Source of the DNA: Siphonodentalium dalli
Taxonomy: Eukaryota > Mollusca > Scaphopoda > Gadilida > Siphonodentaliidae
Reading direction: 5' to 3'
Assembly: GCA_032622095.1 (NCBI GenBank)
Contig: CP136067.1
Location: 39,041,549-39,105,548 of the forward strand
DNA length: 64,000 bases
Shown here: positions 21,164-31,416 of the stretch, piece by piece
Numbering within the stretch: position 1 is the first letter of the stretch
How the letters are laid out: each line of letters opens with the position of its first letter
The notes under the pieces: generated by a model
Told to the model about the DNA's origin: nothing
The model's input: only the letters and a program-made list of their open reading frames with translations
Database searches by the model: none
Made by a program: the position numbers and the translations under genes

Positions 21164-21762
21164 TTAATCAGACATAATGAAAATTAAGTCAGAAATAACA
21201 CTTGTCGATATTCCCAGACCTTATATACTCATCTCATATTGGCAGATAGCGTCCGTATCGAATCGAGATGCTGTGCCAAACCAAGTAAGCACTCTCGAAG
21301 ATTCCCGAGGGACATGCTAGGCACTATCTATCTCTTCGATACATCTAAACATAATATCCAATGATAAATAAACACACTAAACATCATCTAATAGTCAGAT
21401 ATAACTCAATGCTGGCAAGTCCAGTGTGCATCGGTGCACAATGCACACAGGGCTAAAACTTGCTTCCCTCAAACAACAAAAACAAAATAAATACAATAAA
21501 AATATGTTACACAAGTATCATATCAATAAATAGGAATATTTCAACATAAACCATAACATAAACAAACATTACCCAGCCAATTTATCAGCCTCATAAACAT
21601 AAAACTATCCATAATTATTCATTAAACTCAAATAACCCAAATCAAGCGACCCACACAAACCAATAAGTATGACAAGATCACCGATATGTTAACCTTCCAC
21701 TCCCACAACACATACACCAGACCCCTCCCCCACACACCACGTATCTAGTGAGATGTAAGTCG
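21164..21762. other. Non-coding spacer inside the element
   Basis: AT-rich. Around 21420-21450 there is a small imperfect inverted word (GTGTGCATCGGTGCACAATGCACAC). No gene seen. An antisense transcript for ORF A would have to start here or further right. Confidence 0.5.
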
Positions 21763-22205
21763 CAATATATCTCTCAACACGACCATATCTTATATGTACC
21801 ACCACCCCCCCCCCCCCCAACTGCCCACAATACCCTAAATCACATATACATGTGCAGAGCTAAAATGAGCCTGAATAACATGTATGTGAAAATCACAATA
21901 TATCTCCCAACATGACCATATCGTATATGTACCACCCCCCCAACTGCCCACAATACCCTAATTCAAATATACATGTGCAGAGCAAAAATGAGCCTGAATA
22001 ACATGTATGCGAAAATCACAATATATCTCCCAACACGACCATATCGTATATGTACCACCCCCCCCCCCCCAACTGCCCACAATACCCTAAATCACATATA
22101 CATGTGCAGAGCTAAAATGAGCCTGAATAACATGTATGTGCAAATCACAATATATCTCCCAACACGACGATATCGTATACATACCCCCCCCCCCCCCCCC
22201 CCCCA
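21763..22205 (+). repeat. ~123-132-bp tandem repeat with variable poly-C runs
   Basis: Units start CACAATATATCTCCCAACAC near 21762, 21893, 22017 and 22147. Each contains GTATATGTACCACC followed by a C-run of very different length (about 8 to 22 C). Unit length varies because the C-run varies. Confidence 0.9.
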
Positions 22206-22696
22206 CCGCCAAGATAACCAGAGCCGCGTGACAATGCGCGATCAAATATTATCATGACAATGCGCGATCAAATATTATCATTACAATATAGATAGAACTA
22301 CTATTCCATGCGTCAATTGCACTCCCCTAATACTATACAATCAACAAATATTTCCGCCAATAATCATGTCAAATATAGCAATAAGAACCTATATATAGCA
22401 GTACACAATACGCATTTATTCATATGCCTTTTGATATCCATATTGACATGACTGTTGGTATACCTACACCCTATGACACATACATTTTATAAATAATACA
22501 GCAATACCACTTGTCGTTCACATTCAGATGTCCATGTGATGTTTTCAATGAAACCAATCTTCATTAGCACGATGTAGCCCATGTTAAATTATATAGGCAC
22601 AAACAGCTATCAAAGATTGGGCCCATCTTTCTCCTTCACTCCTCCTGCCAAACCTCCTCAAATCTCGCTCATCAGCCGACCCAACTCAACTCCGTC
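22206..22696. other. Non-coding; 26-bp direct duplication at 22230-22280
   Basis: 'gacaatgcgcgatcaaatatt' occurs twice (22230s and 22255s). The remainder is AT-rich with no gene. It borders antisense ORF B. Confidence 0.5.
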
Positions 22697-23002
22697 TTAC
22701 CAGTCAGTCTGTTCTTCCGACCACAGATCCATCAACCTTCTCCTCTCTTTCCTAAGCTGCTTCCTCAAATTTAAAATGAGATAACACCTCTCATTTTCTT
22801 CTAGCCACAACGTACACAGATAGCGATCGCTCTTGGATGATACCCCCGTACGGGCGTGCTCATTCCCCCGCTCAAATTGATCGACTATCTGATCATTCAC
22901 GTAGGTCAGATAGATCGAATCAACGATCACCCCAAAATACCCTAAACCATTTGCCTTCGCATTTCTCAACTTACACTCTAACTCACTCAAAAGTTGACTC
23001 AT
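22697..23002 (-). CDS. Antisense ORF B, homologous to antisense ORF A (101 aa)
   Basis: Minus-strand frame from ATG 23002 to TAA 22697-22699; the open frame continues upstream past 23032 without another ATG. The C-terminal part matches ORF A (see that entry), with the conserved ERC, NLR, ER and D-hydrophobic-W-S residues. The N-terminal half has hydrophobic runs ('GLGYFGVIVDSIYLTY') but no clear membrane segment. It lies between the pol-env repeat region and the env splice acceptor, running against them. Two paralogous antisense frames in one element suggest duplication of an antisense gene. Function unknown. Confidence 0.6.
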   Translation of the reverse strand: MSQLLSELECKLRNAKANGLGYFGVIVDSIYLTYVNDQIVDQFERGNEHARTGVSSKSDRYLCTLWLEENERCYLILNLRKQLRKERRRLMDLWSEEQTDW

Positions 23003-23338
23003 AACTGCAAATATCGAAAGACAGGCCCGCAATAATTCACAGCCATAATGGCCAACGCATTTATAACGCTATACTACTAATTACCTTCGTCGACACGCCT
23101 AGCGCACGCAGCGCGGCTAATTGGTACACACACTGGCATCGCGTGACGTCATATTTCGTCGATTTCTGGGGGTACCAATTTTACACAGTAATGTGAGAAT
23201 GACATTACAACTTACACCGGCCGAAAAATCTCATCGATTAATCAAACCAGTTAACCCATAAAAGCCATGCCCACGAGAATCTATCTTTATAATCAGATAC
23301 CGGCTAACCCGCTAATACACACCTATATTTTTACTTAT

Positions 23339-23340
23339 AG
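23339..23340 (+). promoter_or_regulatory. Candidate splice acceptor for env mRNA
   Basis: A pyrimidine-rich 'tatttttacttatAG' precedes 'gggtgcaagcgATG'. The next ATG (23354) opens a protein with an immediate signal peptide, so a spliced env message is likely. Confidence 0.6.
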
Positions 23341-23353
23341 GGGTGCAAGCGAT

Positions 23354-25306
23354 ATGAAGCCTACAGAAAACTTCGTTAAAGCGACCCTCTTCATACTTAT
23401 CATCGGCTTTCAAACTAGTGACGCTATGTTAACTCGACAGAACATGTTATTTTTGCATCACCGGCAAATTGCTGTCTCAAATGAAAATTGGGATCTCAGT
23501 TTTCTCATCGAACTCACACCATATTATACCTACATAGCAAGACTCGCTACCGACATAAGGATGGCCCAAAATAAACTCAATAGCATTTGTGCCACGTTTA
23601 TTCAAAGCACATATCACCATAACAAACCTCCATTCAGGAACGAGACAAATAACATTAACTTTAATCTCATCAACATTTTGACAGATTTACAAACTGAATT
23701 AGCAGCGGCTCTCACGGAAACAAAACAAATCCAATATGAATATCATAATTATTATCAACTCCATAATACCAAAAGACTCAAACGAGCAATATTACCCGTA
23801 ATAAGCGATATCGCCAAGTTTCTATTCGGCACCCCTTCGATGTCAGATATTACACATGTAGAAGATAACATACGAACCCTCTACCAAAACCAAAAAAAAA
23901 TCCAACACGATACTCAAACCGCTTATTCTATCATGAATATAACACGCGTCATTTCAAACGAAAATCGCCAACGAGTCAACACATTATCAACAAGAATATC
24001 CAATATTCAAGCCACACTTCGAAAAGAAACACATCGAACCCAAAAACATGTGCATACAATTGAAATATTCACAATCATCAACGCTAAGTTTCTAGTAATA
24101 TTACACGAAATACAACAAGATGTTATCCAAGCAAAATTATATTTGCGACATCTTAAAGTTCAAATTGCCTCTCTAATTAACCACCGATTTACACCGGAGA
24201 TCATAAGCCCAATACATTTAAAAAAGGCACTTGACAGTATAACGAAATTACTTCCAGCCCATTTGAAGTTACCATTCCCCATAGAATCGGGAATTGCAAA
24301 ATATTACCAACATTTGAAGACACAAACCATACTCACAGACAGCAGACTAATCATTACCATAACAATTTATTTACGCGATATCAGAATGCAGTTTGACATA
24401 TTCCGCGCTATACCATTTTTTTATCCATTAGACCCTCGAGACCCAAGACTCAGACACAACAATAAATATACAGTTGCCCGAATCGATATTACTCATAATT
24501 ACCTGCTATTATCTCCCGACCGATCCAAATATACCACCATTGGTGACAATCACCCGTGTATTTTAAACAAATTATCATATTGTAAAATTCAAAAAATTTC
24601 AATCGCCGCATCACATAATCATAACTGCCTACTCAACATATTCACCAATGATACAAAAAATACCGCCACAAATTGCCCTATAGCCATTTACCCTCAGTAT
24701 AATTTACCATCCACTATTAAGCTGGCGGCATGTACATGGCTTATAACAACCACGAAAGCTCATACATTTACAGTAAACTGTCATCACAATCTCTTAAGAA
24801 AACGACCGTATAGAATCACAATTTTACCCCCCATCGCAACGATAACTTTACCACCAAGGTGCATAGCTACATCAGCCAGTATCAAACTAATTGCATTCAC
24901 AACTTTGAACTCATCAAACATCACCATCAAGACACAAATAACCCAATTACAATCAACTATTGAATTACATAAATTGCCACAATGGAAGCCATTATTTTCC
25001 CAAATTCATAACTTGCCCCCTCAAGTATCGATTCCAAACAAGTTACCCCCCATAAAGCAACTATCATTATATGATTTTCTGCAAACAGTCACTTCCCTGC
25101 AACCCATCAAACAAAAGAAAAAACAGGATTATTACCAAATCATCATTCCCGCGATCATTACGTTCATATTAATTTTACTGATTGCCATCTCAAGTCGCAA
25201 ATACATTATTCAGTGTATTACGAAAATTTCCCAATATCAGACTCAACGCAATCACAACACGCGACGAATTAAAATCGCAAAGCGACAAATAAACTTAACC
25301 AAATGA
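23354..25306 (+). CDS. env: Envelope glycoprotein, class I fusion type (baculovirus F / errantivirus Env-like), 650 aa
   Basis: Membrane fusion protein for cell entry or cell-to-cell transfer. The frame is open from ATG 23267, but ATG 23354 was chosen because it follows the splice acceptor and begins with a signal peptide ('FVKATLFILIIGF', then 'TSDA'). A furin-like site 'KRLKR' ends at about residue 144 and is followed by a hydrophobic fusion peptide with 'KFLFGTPS', the hallmark of baculovirus F and errantivirus Env proteins. Heptad-like helices follow. One membrane segment ('IIIPAIITFILILLIAI') lies near the C-terminus, followed by a ~38-residue basic tail. Few Asn glycosylation sites were noted ('NETN', 'NITR', 'NSSN'). 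The frame is intact, unlike pol. Confidence 0.88.
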   Translation: MKPTENFVKATLFILIIGFQTSDAMLTRQNMLFLHHRQIAVSNENWDLSFLIELTPYYTYIARLATDIRMAQNKLNSICATFIQSTYHHNKPPFRNETNNINFNLINILTDLQTELAAALTETKQIQYEYHNYYQLHNTKRLKRAILPVISDIAKFLFGTPSMSDITHVEDNIRTLYQNQKKIQHDTQTAYSIMNITRVISNENRQRVNTLSTRISNIQATLRKETHRTQKHVHTIEIFTIINAKFLVILHEIQQDVIQAKLYLRHLKVQIASLINHRFTPEIISPIHLKKALDSITKLLPAHLKLPFPIESGIAKYYQHLKTQTILTDSRLIITITIYLRDIRMQFDIFRAIPFFYPLDPRDPRLRHNNKYTVARIDITHNYLLLSPDRSKYTTIGDNHPCILNKLSYCKIQKISIAASHNHNCLLNIFTNDTKNTATNCPIAIYPQYNLPSTIKLAACTWLITTTKAHTFTVNCHHNLLRKRPYRITILPPIATITLPPRCIATSASIKLIAFTTLNSSNITIKTQITQLQSTIELHKLPQWKPLFSQIHNLPPQVSIPNKLPPIKQLSLYDFLQTVTSLQPIKQKKKQDYYQIIIPAIITFILILLIAISSRKYIIQCITKISQYQTQRNHNTRRIKIAKRQINLTK

Positions 25307-25542
25307 TAAATGGAACTGATATGCAACTTCGTCACAGACTAACCCCACCAATACCCAAGGAAGCTACGAAAGATATTCATTTGTCTCCAGCTAAGCAACC
25401 TCAAATACAAAGTACACAAGAAGATTTGACATTTCCCAAAAAACACCCGCGAGATGTTGATGAGGAATCATCCACATTACGACCTATGAAAATAATAAAA
25501 ACTCACGCGTCCATCCATAACCCACCACTTAATCTATATTGA
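25303..25542 (+). CDS. Small ORF overlapping the env stop by ATGA (79 aa)
   Basis: The ATG at 25303 shares ATGA with the env stop codon TGA at 25304-25306, the arrangement used for termination-reinitiation in some RNA viruses. The peptide is Pro, Lys and Thr rich, probably disordered, with basic patches ('FPKKHPRDVD', 'RPMKIIK') that could serve as a nuclear signal. No domain recognised. It may be an accessory protein or a chance frame; the precise overlap is the main support. Confidence 0.4.
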   Translation: MINGTDMQLRHRLTPPIPKEATKDIHLSPAKQPQIQSTQEDLTFPKKHPRDVDEESSTLRPMKIIKTHASIHNPPLNLY

Positions 25543-26337
25543 TAATTTTCCCAATAATACCATTTTTTTTCCTATAAGGGGCACAAACCCACAGACTAAT
25601 TCTAATATCGTTACTGCATGCATACCACGGCAGCTGCATATGCTTACGCCATTATGACACGTGCCAATCCCAAGAGTTAGACAACTGACCGCCGATTATC
25701 TTCAATAACATTGGCCATGGATCTCGCCAACTATCAACAAACGCATTAATCAAAGTCTCATATACCACAATCCAAACAATATTTCACCTCTGACACATGC
25801 TCTCAACAATTCCCTGTGCAATTGACGGCAGATGAGAAACATTTGGTCTCTCATTACCACAATACCGAATGTATACATATCGTCATGATTTTATTAACAA
25901 CACAACATGCATTTATATAATACATCACCAATGTTCATCATTTACAAAACATACCATGCACTATTACCATATTGTTATATTCATTTCTTCTCATACTTGT
26001 ATCTCTATATTCTATTATCATACCTTATCCTACATATCAATATAGCACGCATTATGACTGCTTGCACGATCATTTTATATACCAACCCATATATGCTTTT
26101 CCCACCATTTATTTCATAATCTCATAATATTGCGTGTCATCATTTTAAGACAACTTAATATTGCATATCATCATTTTAAGACAACTTTGTTCCACATGTA
26201 TTAATCATAACTTCACCACAATCAATGTTATTATACTTCATTTCAGCCTCATCCACATTACATGATCACAATTACCCCAGTTAGGTCCATAATTTTGATG
26301 TTACATAAGATTTTCCGCTGCGCTAAAAATCTTACAC
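25543..26337. other. 3' untranslated region of the retroelement
   Basis: No supported gene. A 33-bp direct duplication ('catcattttaagacaact') lies at about 26125-26187. The ORF at 25907-26119 is Ile/Tyr/Leu-rich, low-complexity and not supported. Confidence 0.55.
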
Positions 26338-26351
26338 GGGTGGGGGACATA
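26338..26351 (+). other. Polypurine tract for plus-strand DNA synthesis
   Basis: GGGTGGGGGACATA sits directly before the 3' LTR start TGTGAG, as expected for a retroelement PPT. Confidence 0.75.
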
Positions 26352-26807
26352 TGTGAGATAACTACCCATTATAATCTCACAACTTGATTCAAACTATACG
26401 AATGTCCCAATATATAAAACCCCAAACTCAGATATTCGTGTTCGGTTCTCGAAACCTCACACGTCTTAATCTCAGCGAAGATATACACACAATGAAGATG
26501 GCTCCCAAATATGGTCAAGGGAAATGCCCATAACGAAGGAACCAATCCCGATGTGTATTGCCAAACGCCTCATCTAATATGCGTCCCAAATAGTATATAA
26601 GAGACAACCACATCCCATCACCTCATGCTTTCACTAGACTCATCTCCTCCCTAGATCATATCCAGGCATCATTCACACCAGGCATCACCCATTCGGGGAC
26701 ATCATTTCGCGGCGACTATTGATCATTATATTTGTACACACTGCATATCTTATTCACAACATAATAAAGACTTGTACCTACTATATCTATGTGTTCATTA
26801 CCTCACA
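26352..26807 (+). repeat. 3' LTR (456 bp)
   Basis: TGTGAGATAACTACC to ACCTCACA. It differs from the 5' LTR only at 26517 (A for G), 26569 (C for T) and 26714 (G for A). The right target duplication AGAT is at 26808-26811. Confidence 0.97.
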
Positions 26808-27125
26808 AGATCCACTCTCAGGAAATTAAAATTGCGAAAATTTTGACTTTTTCTCAAAATATCAATAAAAGTTTAGGGTCGGCGGGTTATTTTTAGGGTC
26901 GGTCGATGTACGGAAACATAGTATCTTTTTTCTTTGGCCTAAGGAACATTGCAACTGGTTTGAAGTAACATGACCGCGTTGCGTCAACACTGGAACTGCA
27001 TTGATGGTAATTTTCAACATGGCCTCACTGAGGTTCTATCAAATATAAATACTAGTATGGTTGAGGCCAACTTGAGGGAGACAATTATTTTGAGAATATG
27101 TGATCCTGTGTTAACATGAGCCTAA
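26808..27125. other. Non-coding right flank of the retroelement
   Basis: 'ttagggtcggcgggtt' and 'ttagggtcggtcgatg' form a short direct repeat near 26872-26905. Otherwise nothing recognised. Confidence 0.5.
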
Positions 27126-27503
27126 GGCGACACCAATTTTTAAGTCTGGTTTACGAACACCTCCTACAACTTTGTTTCCATTTCATGAAAAAAAAAAAAA
27201 CTTTTTTTGTCCCAAAATATTTTACACGCGTACTGATTTTCATGTGCTGTCGCATCCGGTTCTGCTTATGATCATTTACAGATCCATATTTTCATGTATT
27301 TCATGACAAGATATGTCTTGTTTGGTTTGAACAGAATTTCATTCAAAAACATTTTTTCACAATTTTTGTAAAATTTATGTAAAATTCCACGATTTACTTG
27401 ATATAAATTGGGGGGACAATCTTTTTTATTTTTATTTTTTTCCCTCCTGCATCTACTTTTTTTCTCCCCACATCGTAAACCAGACTTAAAAATTGGTGTC
27501 GCT
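27126..27503 (-). mobile_element. Non-autonomous TIR element (MITE family A, copy 2)
   Basis: Reverse complement of the element at 4652-5042. It is flanked by TAA (27123-27125 and 27504-27506). The right terminus reads GGTGTCGCT, with one changed terminal base. About 12 bp near the right TIR are missing relative to copy 1. Confidence 0.83.
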
Positions 27504-28689
27504 TAAATATCATCTGATGGAGTCAAAATCATTGAACCGTCACTTATGCATGCACATGTTGTCTTGATGTTGAGTCTGGCTTTCATCATTTTCATTAGTT
27601 TTACTGTTAATATCCACCAAAGGTTGAGGTGTTATGGAACAACTGTATGGCATCGTATACTGTTATCTTCCGAGTAAATATGGAGTCTCTAATTCTTTTA
27701 TCAGTCACGCATCTACTAGTACTCATCAAATAGTATAATCCTTAAATATTTGTAGTCCAGGTGATCTCGACTGCACAGTACATGTATAAACATTCATCTG
27801 TGCACAGTGTGTTTTAAATTTCTTTGCCGTGTAACAACTGTTGTCCCAAGTTTCAATGCCTTGTCCTCCTGGTATGTAGGGATTACCAATTTACCATTGC
27901 CGTGTTTTAATTTGCAATTTTGATGATGACGCTCACTAAGCTTGTTGATAATTTTCTTTGTCGTGTAACAACTGTTGTACCAAGTTTCTACGCCGCGTCC
28001 TCCTTGTATTTAGGGATTACCGGTGCCTTTAATAGCGTCAGATACCACAAATTCAATTTTGAGAAAATATTCTGGTTATGGCCAGGTAGCTGAGGTACTG
28101 TTCAATACTATAGTTGATCCGTTTCGTTATCGTAGCTTAATTCTTACTGTTCCGGGAATTGAAATATTTTTTGTCACATGAAATTCAGTCTTTTTCGATA
28201 TTTGCGCACATCCATGGGGAGAAATCGGCGAATCTTATATATAAGTCCACAGTTTATCCGTTTGTAGCCAATACACCATTTCATTCTGTCAATCCGCGTT
28301 GATTCGCGACAAAATTAACTCAAAATACCACAAGGAATTATCCGCGCTTCATTTTGAAGAACGATAACTAAAAGTTAAGATTGTAATTTGGCTGCAGAAA
28401 CGAAACGAAACGAATTTTGAAACACAATAATTGTATTCACTAATATTTTCCTGTTGGTATATGGTCTACTATAGTATATGCAATCATTTATTTGAAATAA
28501 TAAGTATCACATAGAGAATAATTCTTACTGATAATTAGAAATCTCTTTATTTTGTATCCCTTTAATATTAAATAATGGCCCTGAAAATTGTCTGTTTGTC
28601 AGTTTAATGTTCACTAATTATAGCTAGGCTGTTAGATAAAGTATGATATTGCTTCATTTGTCCGGGGTAGTGTATTGTCATACTGTCAT
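27504..28689. other. Non-coding; ~133-bp spaced duplication at 27819-28024
   Basis: 'ttctttg.cgtgtaacaactgttgt.cc' to 'agggattacc' occurs twice (27819-27888 and 27953-28021), diverged. No gene was recognised in the rest. Confidence 0.55.
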
Positions 28690-30535
28690 AATAAACTTCA
28701 AGTAATAAGGTAACTACTCGTCAATGATGCTTGAATACATAAATGATTAATAAGGTAACAACTACCCGTCAATGATCGACGTCTTAATATAGAAAGGTTT
28801 TATAAGGTAACTAACTACACGACAATGATACTTATTATAGAAGGTTAATAATTTAACTTCTTGTCAATGATGCTTTAATATAGAAAGGGTTAATAAGGTA
28901 ACTACCCGTCAATAATGCTTTAGTGTAGAAATTGTTACTAAGGTAACTACATGTCAATGATGCTTTAATAAAGAAAGGGTTAATAAGATAAAGTTCTACA
29001 CGTCAATGATGCTTAAATATAGAAAGGGCTAATAGGGTAACTACACGTCAATGATGTTTTAATATAGAAATGGTTAATATGGTAATTACACGCCAATGGT
29101 GCTTTAATACAGAAAGGGTTAATATGGTAACTACCGTCCATGATGCTTTAATATATAACTGGCTACTATGATAACTACATGTCAATGATGCTTTATTGTA
29201 GAAAGGGTTAATAATGTAACTAATCACCAATGATACTCATTATAAAAAGGGTTAATAAGGTAACTGCCTGTCAATTATTGCTTCAACGTAGAAAGGGTTA
29301 ATAAGGTAATTACACGCCAATGGTGCTTTAATATAGAAAGGGTTAATATGGTAACTATCAGTCAATGATGCTTTAATATAGAAAGTGTTATAATATGGTA
29401 ACTGCACGTCAATGATGCTTTGATACAAAAATGGTTAATACGGTAATTACCCGTCAATGGCGCTTTAATATAGAAATGGTTTATAATGTAACTACTCACC
29501 AATGATACTTAGTATAGAAAGGGTTGTTTAATGTAACTAACTGTCAATTAATGCATTAATATAGAAAAGGTTAATAAGGTAACTACACGCCAATGATACT
29601 TAGTATAGAAAGGGTTGGTAAGGTAACTACACGACAATGATACTTTAGTATATAGAGGGTTAATTAGGCAACTACCCGTCAACGATGCTTTAATATAGAA
29701 AGGGTTAACATGGTAACTACACGTCAATGATATTTTAATAAAGAAAGGGCTAATAAGGTAACTACATGTCAATGCTGCTTTAATACAGAAATGGTTAATA
29801 AGGTAACTTCACGTCAATGATGCTTTAATATAGAAAGGGTTAATACTGTAACTACTCACCAATGATACTTAGTATAGAACGGGTTAATAAGATAACTACC
29901 CAGCAATAATGATGCTTTAATATAGAGAGGGTTATAATAAGGTAACTACACGTCAATGATGCTTTAATACATAAATGGTTAATAAGGTAACTGCCCGCCA
30001 ATGGCGCTTTAATATAGAAAGGGTTAATAATGCAACTACTCACCAATGATACTTAGTATAGAAAGGGTTAATAAGGTAACTACCTGTCAATTAATGCTTT
30101 AATATAGAAAGGGTTAATAAGGTAACTACACGCCAACGGTACTTAGTATAGAAAGAGTTAATAAGGTAACTATATACGACAATGATACTTTGATATATAC
30201 ATAGTTAAGGAGCCAACTACCCGTCAATGATGCTATACTATAGAAAGGGTTAACATTGTAACTACACATCAATGATATTTTAATATAGAAAGGGTTAATA
30301 AGGTGACTACGCGTCAATGATGCTTTAATAAAGAAAGGGTTAATAAGGTAACTTCACATCAATGGTGCTTTAATATAGAAAGGGTTAATAATGTAACTAC
30401 TCACCAATGTTACTTAGTATAGAAAGGGTTAATAAGGTAACTCCCTGTCAATTAATGATTTAATATAGAATGGTTAATAAGGTAACTGCACGCCAATGGT
30501 GCTGTGATATAGAAAGGGTTAATAAGGTGACTTCA
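28690..30535 (+). repeat. ~45-bp satellite array (about 40 monomers) with higher-order structure
   Basis: The monomer 'gatgctttaatatagaaa' plus 'gggttaataaggtaactaca' repeats every ~45 bp. Variant monomers ('caccaatgatacttagtat') occur at 29225, 29498, 29858, 30041 and 30402. The 29498/30041 and 29858/30402 pairs are both 543-544 bp apart and the monomers between them match in order, so a 12-monomer higher-order repeat is present in the right half. Short minus-strand frames here are artefacts. Confidence 0.92.
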
Positions 30536-30559
30536 ATGCAGATTATACAGTTTAACAAA

Positions 30560-30857
30560 ATACCACAGGTGTATATATCCGGGTGAACACTGTAGTAAAT
30601 ACCTGGGCGAAACCCTGGTGTAAATACCTGGGTGTAAATACCTGGTGTAAATACCTGGGTGTAAATCCGTAAAAACCCGGGTAAACTGGGGTTTATACCT
30701 AACATATATAGAAAACACCTGGGTAAATCTATATAAATCCCTGATTTACCTGGGTGTAACCTGTGTGTGACCTGGGTGGAACCAGGGTAAAACCTATATG
30801 TACCGGGGTATACCTAGGTAAACACCAAGATTTACCCAGGTACATTTTTATATGGGA
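30560..30857 (-). repeat. ACCTGGGT-type repeat fragment
   Basis: Units such as 'taaatacctgggtgtaaa', related to the minisatellite at 2257-3092. The end 'ggtacatttttatatggg' is the reverse complement of the left edge at 2257-2275. Confidence 0.75.
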
Positions 30858-30874
30858 GAACGGCGCTGTGGCTG

Positions 30875-31136
30875 TGGTATACTTACACATGGATGGGTTA
30901 CATGCCTGATGAGACAGACCCTCATTTAACCATTATTCTTGTTTAATGTAAATGTAGTCGAAACATTGCTACCACCGATTATTCCAATTCTGTGACTGCA
31001 CACCACATGAATTGGGTGAAATGTATAATTGTGGTATTATGTAGTGGTGACGCACTCATGTTGCAATGTGGTATGTCATGTGGTGACTGACCATAATTTT
31101 GACGGCGGAGTAGGAAATTTCCTATCTTATATTGAA
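30875..31136 (+). repeat. Penelope-like left terminal repeat (pLTR)
   Basis: Starts TGGTATACTTACACATGG and ends CTATCTTATATTGAA. It contains the hammerhead-like core at 30906-30964. Confidence 0.85.
30890..30970 (+). ncRNA. Hammerhead-ribozyme-like core in left pLTR
   Basis: CTGATGAG (30906-30913) and CGAAAC (30959-30964) are the two invariant hammerhead boxes. GAC directly after CTGATGA pairs with GTC directly before GAAA (stem II base), and CATTTAAC/GTTTAATG extend it with one mismatch. Stem III and the cleavage site could not be resolved by eye. Hammerheads in Penelope pLTRs are established, which supports the call. Confidence 0.5.
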
Positions 31137-31416
31137 TATGTACTTCCTATAGGAATTGCCTTTTGTATCGCGCTTCGTAAGAAGAGGCGATCCCCTTCTG
31201 ATTGAAGTTGTGGAACGTCATCACGTGGCATCAACATTGCAATATAATTGTTGCGTCACCACAATGAAATACCATACATATGGAGGTTGGAAACGTGATT
31301 CCTATTCTGTGCGATGGGAATCATGTACTTGTGTCCTAAATCTGATTGACACACGAATAGTCTAATATGTTGAGGAGGAACTAAATTAATTTAACCATTC
31401 ATGTTATATCTAATGG

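Larger units (their letters stand above)
11628..26807 (+). mobile_element. Complete env-bearing Ty3/Gypsy LTR retroelement, 15.2 kb
   Basis: Two 456-bp LTRs flank gag, a pol with protease, RT, RNase H and integrase in Gypsy order, a repeat-rich spacer, and a fusion-type env. AGAT is duplicated at 11624-11627 and 26808-26811. The LTRs differ at three positions, all transitions (11793/26517, 11845/26569, 11990/26714), about 0.7 percent, so insertion is recent on an evolutionary scale. The 15-kb length is large for the family; most of the excess is the 4-kb stretch between pol and env. Gag, env and the small ORFs are open, while pol carries three +1 shifts. It belongs with env-containing Metaviridae (errantivirus-like) by gene content; its exact clade cannot be assigned by eye. 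Confidence 0.95.

Noticed and set aside
28690-30535. CRISPR-like array
   Set aside because: The 45-bp units are contiguous without unique spacers and the DNA is eukaryotic; this is a satellite.
31156-31365. 69-codon frame between the left pLTR and the RT
   Set aside because: Considered as the Penelope-like N-terminus, but no conserved motif could be recognised.
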